In this document: in pieces, positions 1 through 6,542 of the stretch
Layout of the letters: the number at the start of each line of letters is the position of its first letter
How positions within the stretch are numbered: the stretch's first letter is position 1
Assembly (NCBI GenBank): GCA_948857205.1
Contig: CAQPRV010000031.1
Location: 1 to 13,748, forward strand
DNA: 13,748 bases
From: an uncultured Clostridia bacterium
Lineage (GTDB): Bacteria; Bacillota; Clostridia; TANB77; CAG-508
Direction: 5' to 3'
Notes under the pieces: model-generated
Database searches by the model: none
What the model saw: the letters and a program-made list of their open reading frames with translations, nothing else
Told to the model about the DNA's origin: nothing
Program-made: the position numbers and the translations under genes

Positions 1-441
1 AAATCTTGATTTTTAGGGCAGATAATTAAATAAAGGGAAGAATAATATCTAAAATATTTATTCAAATTCTCGGCTGCCTTACAAATATTAAGAAATTCTA
101 ATCATATAAAATGCGCCTCTTTCACGTTCAAAACTACACTATTATCCATTTAGAATAAATTACGAATGCGACTGTAGTAGTCATACAAATTCTAAAACAA
201 AAGTCATAAATGGTCCTGTTTTCGGGTATAGTTGTGACTTTTGTTATAGAATTTGTAGACGTAACGAAAGGTAGCCGAGAAATTTATGAGAAATGGATAA
301 TAGTGTAGTTTTGCCTTGAACATCCCTCATTTTATATGAAAAGAATTTCTAAATATTTTCTAGTTGCATTCGAATTTGAATAAATATTTTAGATATTTTC
401 TTCCATTATATAAATAAATTCCCACTAAAAAATCAAGATTT
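1..441. repeat. Long imperfect palindrome (about 200-nt arms)
   Basis: The first 17 bases match the reverse complement of the stretch ending at 441 (AAATCTTGATTTTTAG against CTAAAAAATCAAGATTT), and the arms keep matching inward. Paired blocks include ATATCTAAAATATTTATTCA (46-65 with its complement near 378-397), TCATATAAAATG, CTACACTATTATCCATTT (134-151 with its complement near 290-307), and ACAAATTCTA-ACAAAAGTCA near the centre. The apex lies around 210-225. Two segments break the symmetry because they occupy exchanged positions (see findings). No open reading frame of note lies inside. The left arm starts exactly at the window edge, so the element probably extends further left. It could be a palindromic miniature transposable element or a structured RNA; the sequence alone does not decide. 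Confidence 0.8.
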
Positions 442-491
442 GTAGGACTTATGGAGCCTAGGATAATAGCTATATACTGAATTATAAACTT
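429..491. repeat. Repeat copy E1, right end of the palindromic element
   Basis: This stretch aligns with 9190-9250 at roughly three quarters identity by eye. The shared core is AAGATTTGTAG-ACTTA, then an AGGA-AATAG segment, then CATATACTGAA or TATATACTGAA. In the 9.2-kb copy the same TATACTGAA end forms an 18-bp terminal inverted repeat. Here the partner end would lie left of position 1. This suggests that 1-491 is the right part of a larger element of the same family. Confidence 0.6.
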
Positions 492-528
492 TGCTTATAA
501 AAAATTAAAATTTGGAACAATAATCATA

Positions 529-556
529 TTGACTAAAAAAATGTAGATGATATAAT
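529..556 (+). promoter_or_regulatory. Sigma-A-type promoter for the RsiV-like gene
   Basis: TTGACT at 529-534 and TATAAT at 551-556 are separated by 16 bases. The -10 box lies 22 bases before the GTG start, leaving a short leader that contains the AGGAG ribosome binding site at 567-571. Confidence 0.65.
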
Positions 557-578
557 AAAAATCAAAAGGAGATTAAAA

Positions 579-1445
579 GTGAATGTAGTTTTACCAGAAA
601 AAATAAAAATAAGAAAAAAGCAATTAATAATATATTTATCGATAATAACAATTTGTATCATGTCATTAATTATTTCAACATATGTTCAATTCTATGCGAG
701 AATAGATTTTGCAGAAATTTTAGGAATTAGGCAAAGAAAAGAAATTGGAGATAAATCAGAAGAACAAATACAAAGCTTAAAACTAGAATTTGGCAATCTA
801 TTTAATAATAACTTAATAAATAATAACGAAAATAAAAATAACAATAAAAAAGTAGAAAAAGATAAAGAATTAGTGTATACAAAATATAGTAACAAACAAA
901 GTAAAGACAATTTATATGAATTAAACATAAACATACCATATATAAACATAAATAATGAAATAGTAATAAAATATAATAAAGAAATAGAAGATATATTTCT
1001 ATCAAAATCAAGAGAAATTATAGAAGATGAAAACAAAAAAGTAATTTTTACAGTAGAATATGTGGCAAATATACATGATGATATTTTATCACTTGCAATA
1101 CGTTCAAATTTAAAAGAAGGAACAAGTGCACAAAGAGTAATTATACAAACATATAATTATGATCTTAGAAATAATAAAGAAATAACTTTAGAAGAAATAA
1201 TTAGATTAGAAAAACTTGAAACAAGTTTGTTACAAGAAAAAATAATAGATACAATAAAAGAAGAAGAAAAAAAGGTACAAGCTTTAAAACAATTAGGGTA
1301 TCAAATCTTTGAAAGAGATATAAAAAGTGAGATGTATAATATAGAAAACTCAAAACAATATTATTATACTGGAAAAGAATTATATATTATTTATGCATAT
1401 GGTAAAGATGAAATAACAAGTGAATTAGATTTAGTAATAATTTAA
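579..1445 (+). CDS. Membrane-anchored DUF3298/RsiV-like extracellular protein
   Basis: The product is 288 residues. It has about 14 basic cytoplasmic residues, one transmembrane segment (about 15-37), an Asn/Lys-rich linker (about 75-100), and an extracellular globular part. From about residue 110 the pattern resembles DUF4163 followed by DUF3298, as in RsiV, the lysozyme-sensing anti-sigma factor, and in the PdaC N-terminus. Features supporting this are the KEITLEEI segment before the last domain and an end in YYTGKELYIIYAYGK. Total length is close to RsiV (about 285), but the cytoplasmic part is far too short for an anti-sigma domain and no sigma-factor gene is adjacent, so a role in sigma control is unlikely. 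The GTG start is chosen because AGGAG lies 7 bases upstream and the ATG at 583 is out of frame. The gene stands alone between a promoter and a terminator. The domain call is by pattern recognition only. Confidence 0.55.
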   Translation: MNVVLPEKIKIRKKQLIIYLSIITICIMSLIISTYVQFYARIDFAEILGIRQRKEIGDKSEEQIQSLKLEFGNLFNNNLINNNENKNNNKKVEKDKELVYTKYSNKQSKDNLYELNINIPYININNEIVIKYNKEIEDIFLSKSREIIEDENKKVIFTVEYVANIHDDILSLAIRSNLKEGTSAQRVIIQTYNYDLRNNKEITLEEIIRLEKLETSLLQEKIIDTIKEEEKKVQALKQLGYQIFERDIKSEMYNIENSKQYYYTGKELYIIYAYGKDEITSELDLVII

Positions 1446-1457
1446 GAAGAGACAGTG

Positions 1458-1484
1458 GAGAGATTCCTAAAGAGTCTCTTTTTT
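1458..1484 (+). terminator. Intrinsic terminator of the RsiV-like gene
   Basis: AGAGATTC (1459-1466) pairs with GAGTCTCT (1472-1479) around the loop CTAAA, and a run of T follows to 1484. An alternative upstream arm, AGAGAC at 1447-1452, could also pair with GTCTCT. Confidence 0.75.
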
Positions 1485-1492
1485 ATATAATA

Positions 1493-1521
1493 GGAAAGTT
1501 ATTATGGTATGATAACTTTCT
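1493..1521. repeat. Two-hairpin repeat family, half copy (R1)
   Basis: GAAAGTTATTAT (1494-1505), loop GGT, ATGATAACTTTC (1509-1520) is nearly identical to the first hairpin of the copy at 10285-10356. The second hairpin of the family (ACAAATTTAT...ATAAATTTGT) is missing here. Confidence 0.65.
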
Positions 1522-1557
1522 GTAGAAGATAAATATGGTATAAGATAGATTTTTAGA

Positions 1558-1600
1558 TACAAAAAATATGAGACAATTAGGATTATCCTAACTGTCTCAT
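1558..1600 (-). terminator. Terminator of htrA (perhaps bidirectional)
   Basis: A 15-bp stem with one mismatch, ATGAGACAATTAGGA (1568-1582) against TCCTAACTGTCTCAT (1586-1600), closes a 3-base loop. Read on the minus strand it is followed by ATTTTTTGTAT, a good T tail. It lies about 115 bases beyond the htrA stop. On the plus strand the tail is only TTT, so it may act weakly as a second terminator for the convergent upstream gene. Confidence 0.75.
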
Positions 1601-1715
1601 TTGAAAATAAAAGGGGATGTTTTTAATTTTAAATCAGTTTTTTTACTGATTATGATTGTATTTTAACAATTTATTTTGTCCATTGTGTGAACTGGAAGTG
1701 AAAATTAAATATTTT

Positions 1716-2972
1716 TTAAGGTTGTTCACCTAAAGTTATTGTTAAGTCTTTTTCTTGACCATTTCTATTTATTTTTATTTTCATTTCATCACCAATTTTA
1801 TGGCTATTTTTAATTTCGTTTAGTTCATCCATTTTTGTAACTTTTTTTCCATCAGCTTCTACTATAACATCACCTATTTTTATTCCAGCTTTTTCTCCTG
1901 CTGAAAAATCATCAATTGATTTTATATATATTCCAATTACTAAATTATAATTTTTTGCAGTTTTTTCATCTAAGTCAATTCCAGAAATTCCTATATATGG
2001 TCTTTTGACTTTGCTATATTGAATTAATTGTGAAGTTATGTCAGTTGTAGAGTTTATTGGAATTGCAAAGCCCATTCCTTCAATTCCTGTTCCTGAAAGT
2101 TTTAATGTATTTATACCAACAACTTTTCCTTCATTGTTTACTAAGGCTCCACCACTATTACCAGAGTTTATTGCTGCATCTGTTTGTATTAAATTATATT
2201 TTTTTCCTTCTGAATCTGTAACCTCTCTATTTATTGCACTTATTACTCCACAAGTAATGCTACTTTGCATTCCTAATGGGTTTCCAACTGCCATTGCAAA
2301 CTCTCCAACTTTTATGCTATCTGAATCTGCAAATTCAGCTTTTGCTAAATTGTCTTTGTCTATTTTTATAACTGCTAAGTCAGTTTGTTGATCTGTTCCT
2401 ATTATTTTTGCTTCATATTCTTTTTCATCATTAAATAGTGTTACTGTTAGTTTGGTTGCTTCTGATACTGAGTAATATGCTTCAGATGAAGATGTTGCCA
2501 CTATATGGTTATTTGTTAAAATATATCCATCTTCACTTATTATTATTCCTGATCCTGTTGCTGTAGCTGTTGAGGTTTGCCCTCTATTTCCAAACATAGT
2601 TATTAGAGAATTTACACTGTATTCTACTTTTATTCCTACTATTGATGGTAGAATTTTATTTGCAGCATATACGGATGTGTCAGAATAGTTTTCTAAGGAT
2701 GTTTGTGAAACATAACCACTATTTTCAAGATTTTTTGTATTTTGTGTTGTAGATGTTATGTTATTGTTTATTATTTTTTCTTTTATTGTTGGAATTCCAA
2801 AACATGTTCCTAATACTATAGAACAACCTAATACACCACTAAAAAACGGTAATAAAATATTTCTCCCAAAACTGAAGCTATTTTTATTTTTTTCTTGTTT
2901 GTATACATCTTTGTATGTATTTTGATTTTTTACTGTTTTGAATCCTTGTGGATTTTCTTTGTTTTCTTCCAT
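1716..2972 (-). CDS. htrA: HtrA/DegP-like membrane-anchored serine protease
   Basis: The product is 418 residues, the usual size for Gram-positive HtrA. It has a cytoplasmic N-terminus of about 38 residues, one transmembrane helix (about 39-61), a low-complexity linker, a trypsin-like protease domain (about 100-320) and one C-terminal PDZ domain (about 325-415). The catalytic triad is visible: His156 in LTNNHIVA, Asp198 in QTDLAVIKID, Ser273 in NSGNSGGALVN. The TATATGSGIIIS strand precedes the His motif, as in the family. HtrA degrades or refolds damaged secreted and membrane proteins on the outer face of the membrane. GGAGG lies 7 bases before the ATG. The gene is transcribed alone and converges on the gene at 579-1445. 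The Bacillus paralogues htrA, htrB and yyxA have this same layout, so the exact paralogue cannot be assigned. Confidence 0.95.
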   Translation of the reverse strand: MEENKENPQGFKTVKNQNTYKDVYKQEKNKNSFSFGRNILLPFFSGVLGCSIVLGTCFGIPTIKEKIINNNITSTTQNTKNLENSGYVSQTSLENYSDTSVYAANKILPSIVGIKVEYSVNSLITMFGNRGQTSTATATGSGIIISEDGYILTNNHIVATSSSEAYYSVSEATKLTVTLFNDEKEYEAKIIGTDQQTDLAVIKIDKDNLAKAEFADSDSIKVGEFAMAVGNPLGMQSSITCGVISAINREVTDSEGKKYNLIQTDAAINSGNSGGALVNNEGKVVGINTLKLSGTGIEGMGFAIPINSTTDITSQLIQYSKVKRPYIGISGIDLDEKTAKNYNLVIGIYIKSIDDFSAGEKAGIKIGDVIVEADGKKVTKMDELNEIKNSHKIGDEMKIKINRNGQEKDLTITLGEQP

Positions 2973-3004
2973 TTTTTAACCTCCAAAATTATTTGATTTC
3001 TTAT

Positions 3005-3058
3005 ATCATATCCTATTGTAAGAATATAATACAATACCTTTGTGAAATTTTTGTGAAA
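3005..3058 (-). promoter_or_regulatory. htrA promoter region with a direct repeat
   Basis: On the minus strand, TTGTAT (complement at 3029-3034) and TATGAT (3005-3010) are 18 bases apart, a plausible sigma-A promoter. Just upstream lie two identical copies of TTTCACAAA (complements at 3039-3047 and 3050-3058), one helical turn (11 bp) apart. A tandem repeat on one face of the helix suggests an activator site, as expected for an envelope-stress response regulator. The regulator is not encoded in this window. Confidence 0.5.
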
Positions 3059-3107
3059 TATTTATAAATTTTTATATTTTTTTAAGAGTTACCTACAGAG
3101 ATTCTTA

Positions 3108-3483
3108 AGTTAAAGATAGATATATATTTTTTTTGACTTTTAAACTAAATACAAATTATATCAATTTAAATTAATTATATTTTACAAATTAAAAGTCAAA
3201 AGAATTAAGGCAATCGCTTAAAATTTTAATTTTTTATTTGTATTTATAAAATCTCCTTGCTCCCAAAGGATTATAATTATTTATTGTTTTCGTTGCCCCA
3301 TTCTCAAAATTCTATAGAAAAGTTTTCTAACTTTTCTAAGAATTTTGGAATGGTTACCCCAGAGTCACTCAAAAATAAATAATTATAATCCTTCTCGCGC
3401 TATTCTTAATTAAATATAAACAAATAAAAAATTAAAATTATAAACGATTTCCTTACAAAAAAATTATATATCTATCTGTAACT
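3108..3483. repeat. Palindromic element P2 with 19-bp terminal inverted repeats
   Basis: AGTTAAAGATAGATATATA (3108-3126) is the reverse complement of 3465-3483 with one mismatch, and TA directly flanks both ends. The interior is a second long palindrome. TTTTAATTTTTTATTTGT and AAGGATTATAATTATTTAT in the left half recur inverted in the right half. The apex is a 19/20-bp hairpin, CAAAATTCTATAGAAAAGTT (3305-3324) with its complement at 3329-3347. Between the left end and the apex there is also a separate inverted pair, TTTTGACTTTTAA and TTAAAAGTCAAAAG. No coding frame is present. This looks like a non-autonomous transposable element of MITE type, or a large structured RNA or DNA. It fills most of the htrA to pilin-gene gap. 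Confidence 0.75.
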
Positions 3484-3570
3484 TATAATTATGTGTAATT
3501 ATTTTAAGATAGCCTAGATATGAACATTAACAAAATATTATTAAAATTTCATGCAATTAATAGAAAATAG

Positions 3571-3599
3571 TTGAAAAAATAAAAAAATAAAATTATAAT
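3571..3599 (+). promoter_or_regulatory. Sigma-A promoter of the pilin-rnhB operon
   Basis: TTGAAA (3571-3576) and TATAAT (3594-3599) have the ideal 17-base spacing, 35 bases before the ATG at 3635. Confidence 0.75.
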
Positions 3600-3634
3600 A
3601 AAAAAGTAAAGAAAAAGCATAAGGAGGAAACATA

Positions 3635-4135
3635 ATGAAAATAAAAAAAAATCAGAAAGGTATAACACAAATAACCTTAATAATAACAATAATTATATTA
3701 TTAATAATTGCAGGAATAGGTATACATACTGGAACAGATAGTTTAAACAAAGTTAAATTAGAAGAAATAAAAACAAACATGTTACTAATAGAAGCAAAAG
3801 CAAGAGAATATGTAGAAGAAGCAAACTTTAAAATTGGAAAAGAAACAGAAGAAGTAAAAATAGAAGAAATAAAAAGAGAAATATATGAAACAAAAGGAAA
3901 ACTAAAAAAAGCTAGTAACGAAAACCTAAAAACAGAAACAGAATATATACCAATTAACAATTGTTACATCATAACAAAAGAAACCTTAGAAAACTGGGGA
4001 TTAAATAAAATAAAAATAGATGAAAATAAACAAGAAAAATACCTAATAGAATTTAATGAAAAAGAAATAAAAGTAGAAATTTATAATACAAAAGGGTATG
4101 AAGGAAAATATTCCTTAACAGATTTAGTAAATTAA
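3635..4135 (+). CDS. Prepilin-like (type IV pilin/pseudopilin N-terminus) protein
   Basis: The product is 166 residues. The N-terminus is a class III signal: basic MKIKKNQKG, a putative prepilin-peptidase cut after Gly9, then the hydrophobic helix ITQITLIITIIILLIIAG. The rest is a helical, Lys/Glu-rich domain ending in a short beta-like segment. Clostridial genomes often hold such lone proteins starting KGIT-L...V/ITIIVLLILAG. The residue at +5 after the cut is Thr instead of the Glu needed for normal pilus assembly, so it may be only membrane-anchored. AAGGAGG lies 8 bases upstream of the ATG. rnhB begins 16 bases after the stop, so the two are co-transcribed, though no functional link is known. 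No pilus assembly genes occur in the window. Confidence 0.6.
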   Translation: MKIKKNQKGITQITLIITIIILLIIAGIGIHTGTDSLNKVKLEEIKTNMLLIEAKAREYVEEANFKIGKETEEVKIEEIKREIYETKGKLKKASNENLKTETEYIPINNCYIITKETLENWGLNKIKIDENKQEKYLIEFNEKEIKVEIYNTKGYEGKYSLTDLVN

Positions 4136-4151
4136 AAAAGAAGGAAAGAAA

Positions 4152-4778
4152 ATGAAAGAAAAAGAAGAAGAAAGACTAAAAATTCTAAAAGAAACAGAAA
4201 GAACTTTACATCAAAAAGGTTTTAATAATATATGTGGAATAGATGAAGCAGGAAGGGGACCTTTAGCAGGACCAGTAGTAATTGCTGGAGTAATAATGCC
4301 AGAGACTTCTATGATAGAAGGAGTTAATGACTCAAAAAAAATATCAGAAAAGAAGAGAGAAAAATTATATGATATAATTCTTGAAGAAGCAATAAGTTAT
4401 TCTGTTGCAATAATTGATCATCAAATAATAGATGATATTAATATATTAAATGCAACTAAACAAGGACTAACAGAAGTAATAGATGGACTAAAAGTTAAGC
4501 CAGATTTAATAATAGTAGACGCATTAACACATATAAATACAAGAGGAATACCATACGAATCAATTATAAAAGGAGATGCAAAATGTTATAGTATAGCAGC
4601 TGCATCAATAATTGCAAAGGTAACAAGAGACAGAATAATGAGACAATGGGATGAAATATATCCACAATATGGTTTTGTAAATCATAAAGGATATGGAACA
4701 GCAAAACATATATCAGCTATAAAAGAATATGGATTATGTCCTATACATAGAGCAAGTTTTACCAAAAATTTTATATAA
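4152..4778 (+). CDS. rnhB: Ribonuclease HII
   Basis: The product is 208 residues, typical for RNase HII, which cuts the RNA strand of RNA/DNA hybrids and starts removal of single ribonucleotides from DNA. The signature DEAGRGPLAGPV is at 31-42. The four catalytic acidic residues are visible as Asp31, Glu32, Asp123 (in IIVDAL) and Asp142 (in GDAKCYSIAAASIIAKVTRD). The C-terminal HKGYGTAKH and the closing HR-SF motif are also present. AAGGAAAG precedes the ATG. It is the second gene of a two-gene operon with the prepilin-like gene. A dispersed two-hairpin repeat begins right after the stop codon. Confidence 0.97.
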   Translation: MKEKEEERLKILKETERTLHQKGFNNICGIDEAGRGPLAGPVVIAGVIMPETSMIEGVNDSKKISEKKREKLYDIILEEAISYSVAIIDHQIIDDINILNATKQGLTEVIDGLKVKPDLIIVDALTHINTRGIPYESIIKGDAKCYSIAAASIIAKVTRDRIMRQWDEIYPQYGFVNHKGYGTAKHISAIKEYGLCPIHRASFTKNFI

Positions 4779-4853
4779 TGGAAAGTCATGTAAAAATCCA
4801 TTAAATAAAATACCTTATACATAAATTTATTTCATAAATTTGACACATGAACA
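4779..4853. repeat. Two-hairpin repeat family, copy R2
   Basis: GGAAAGTCATG..., AAATACCTTATACA and TAAATTTATTTCATAAATTTG align with the copies at 7519-7588 (AAATACCTTTTACACAAATTTAT) and 10285-10356 (GAATACATTGTACACAAATTTAT). The second hairpin is well preserved, while the first has decayed. It starts one base after the rnhB stop. Confidence 0.65.
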
Positions 4854-4861
4854 AATTAACG

Positions 4862-4907
4862 AAAAGCCAAAGGAAAAAGTTAAAATTATGCTAAAGTTAA
4901 GGCTTTT
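4862..4907 (+). other. Inverted repeat in the pdp leader
   Basis: AAAAGCC (4862-4868) pairs with GGCTTTT (4901-4907) across a 32-base loop. It may be a weak transcription stop after rnhB or a leader structure of pdp. No convincing pdp promoter was found in this gap. Confidence 0.3.
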
Positions 4908-4938
4908 AGATCTGTTCTAGAAGAAAGTAGTGAAAAGC

Positions 4939-6246
4939 ATGAATATATTAGATATAATTGAAAAGAAAAGAGACAAAAAGGAATTAACAAAAGAAGAAAT
5001 AGAATTTTTTATAAAAAAATATACAGAAGACAAAGTAACAGACTATCAAGCAGCAGCACTTATTATGGCTATATTCATAAATGGTATGACAAAGGAAGAA
5101 ACAACAAATTTAACCTTATCAATGGCTCATTCAGGAGAAATACTAGATTTATCAAATCTAAATAGTATTATTGTTGATAAACACTCAACAGGAGGAGTAG
5201 GAGATAAAGTATCACTAATTTTATTACCATTAGTTGCATCAATTGGAGTTCCAGTTGCGAAAATGTCTGGCAGAGGACTAGGATTTACAGGAGGAACAGT
5301 TGATAAATTAGAGTCAATTTCAGGATATAAAACCTCAATAGGGATGGAGGATTTTATACAAAATATAAAAGAAATTGGAATAAGCATGATATCTCAAACT
5401 CTAAACTTAGCACCAGCAGATAAAAAGATATATGTACTACGTGATAGCATTTCATGTGTAGAAAGTATACCACTAATAGCTTCAAGTATAATGAGTAAGA
5501 AAATTGCAAGTGGAGCTCAAAAAATTGTTCTAGATGTAACAGTTGGGAGTGGTGCTTTTATGAAGAATCTTAGTAATGCAGAACAGTTATCTAAAAGGAT
5601 GATAGATATAGGAAAACTTGCAGATAGGCAGACAGTTTGTGTTTTAACAAATATGGAAGAACCTTTAGGATTAGCTATTGGAAATTCTTTAGAAGTAATA
5701 GAAGCAATTAAATTTTTAAAAGGAGAAATGCAAGAAGATGTAAAAAAAGTAGTACTAGAACTTGGTTCATATATGATTAAACTTGCAGGATTAGGAGAAA
5801 ACCTTGATAAAAATAAAGAGTTATTATTAGAAAATATCTCAAATAGAAAAGCTTATGAAAAATTAGTACAACTTGTAGAAACACAAGGAGGAGATATAAG
5901 TTATATAGAAAATACAGATAAGTTTGAAAAAGCTTCAATTATAGAACCTGTATATTGTAATAAATCTGGCTATATTAGTAAACTTGACGCAAAAGAGATT
6001 GGAAAAATAGCTTGTGGACTAGGCGCTGGAAGAATAAGAAAAGAAGATGAAATAGATAAAAGTGTAGGTATTATTCTAAATAAAAAAGTTGGAAATAAAG
6101 TTAGAGAAGGAGAGGTTATTGCATATATTCATTCAAACAATTATGAAAAAATGTTAAAGGCCAAAAAAGAATTAGAAGAAATTATTGAAATTTCAAAGAA
6201 CAAAGTAAATTTAATTCCAACAATATTAAAAATAATTGAAGCATAA
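4939..6246 (+). CDS. pdp: Pyrimidine-nucleoside phosphorylase
   Basis: The product is 435 residues. It phosphorolyses uridine and thymidine (and deoxyuridine) to the base plus (deoxy)ribose-1-phosphate for nucleoside salvage in the cytoplasm. It shows an N-terminal helical domain, the phosphate-binding KHSTGGVGD (81-89), the thymidine/pyrimidine phosphorylase signature SGRGLGFTGGTVDKLE, then LRDSISCVESIPLIASSIMSKKIASG, and the C-terminal GAGRIRKEDEID region. Similarity to Bacillus Pdp is evident throughout. The ATG at 4939 gives MNILDII, matching the Bacillus start MRMVDII in length; an in-frame GTG at 4930 would add three residues. The ribosome binding site (AGAAAG) is weak, so the start remains open. 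The usual partners deoC, cdd and nupC are not next to it. Confidence 0.95.
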   Translation: MNILDIIEKKRDKKELTKEEIEFFIKKYTEDKVTDYQAAALIMAIFINGMTKEETTNLTLSMAHSGEILDLSNLNSIIVDKHSTGGVGDKVSLILLPLVASIGVPVAKMSGRGLGFTGGTVDKLESISGYKTSIGMEDFIQNIKEIGISMISQTLNLAPADKKIYVLRDSISCVESIPLIASSIMSKKIASGAQKIVLDVTVGSGAFMKNLSNAEQLSKRMIDIGKLADRQTVCVLTNMEEPLGLAIGNSLEVIEAIKFLKGEMQEDVKKVVLELGSYMIKLAGLGENLDKNKELLLENISNRKAYEKLVQLVETQGGDISYIENTDKFEKASIIEPVYCNKSGYISKLDAKEIGKIACGLGAGRIRKEDEIDKSVGIILNKKVGNKVREGEVIAYIHSNNYEKMLKAKKELEEIIEISKNKVNLIPTILKIIEA

Positions 6247-6318
6247 TAATTATTTATTATATTGTAAGAAGTAAGAAATTAAGCCTTTTAGAAAGTTATG
6301 GAAAAGGTGAAAAAATAA

Positions 6319-6346
6319 TTGAAAAAAATCTATTATATGTTATAAT
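6319..6346 (+). promoter_or_regulatory. Sigma-A promoter of the microprotein-cdaA operon
   Basis: TTGAAA (6319-6324) and TATAAT (6341-6346), with TG just before the -10 box, are 16 bases apart. The -10 box ends 40 bases before the ATG at 6387. Confidence 0.7.
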
Positions 6347-6386
6347 TAATTTGATAAAAAATATACTGAAAGGAAGAAGAAATAAA

Positions 6387-6530
6387 ATGGACGAAAAAGA
6401 AGTAAAGGAAAAAACAAATAAAAAACATCATGGAAAAGATCAAATATTTGTAAAAATAATGGCTGGATTCTTAGCTTTATTAATGGTATTAGCAACAGGA
6501 GGAACACTAATATTTGCATTAATGGCATAA
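6387..6530 (+). CDS. 47-residue single-pass membrane microprotein upstream of cdaA
   Basis: The frame starts at ATG 6387 behind AAAGGAAG (spacing about 10) and ends at TAA 6528-6530. The product has a charged, His/Lys-rich cytoplasmic half (MDEKEVKEKTNKKHHGKDQ) and one hydrophobic helix (about 23-46) ending at Ala47. The stop is followed at once by AAGGAG and the cdaA ATG 12 bases later, so the two are co-transcribed and probably translationally coupled. I do not recognise a named family with certainty. Small one-helix proteins occur before cdaA in other low-GC bacteria, and a role in partnering CdaA is an inference from position only. Promoter, ribosome binding site and spacing all favour a real gene. 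Confidence 0.75.
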   Translation: MDEKEVKEKTNKKHHGKDQIFVKIMAGFLALLMVLATGGTLIFALMA

Positions 6531-6542
6531 AAGGAGAAAAAT

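Noticed and set aside
1..578. Riboswitch, T-box or rRNA fragment at the left end
   Set aside because: No T-box sequence, aptamer core or rRNA motif was recognised. The structure is a near-symmetric palindrome, and the downstream gene has its own close promoter at 529-556.
692..1036. Hydrophobic minus-strand frames inside the RsiV-like gene
   Set aside because: They are Phe/Leu-rich antisense of Lys/Glu/Asn codons, a typical artefact in this composition.
3635..4135. A functional type IV pilus locus
   Set aside because: Only one prepilin-like gene is present, without the Glu at +5 and with no assembly genes nearby.
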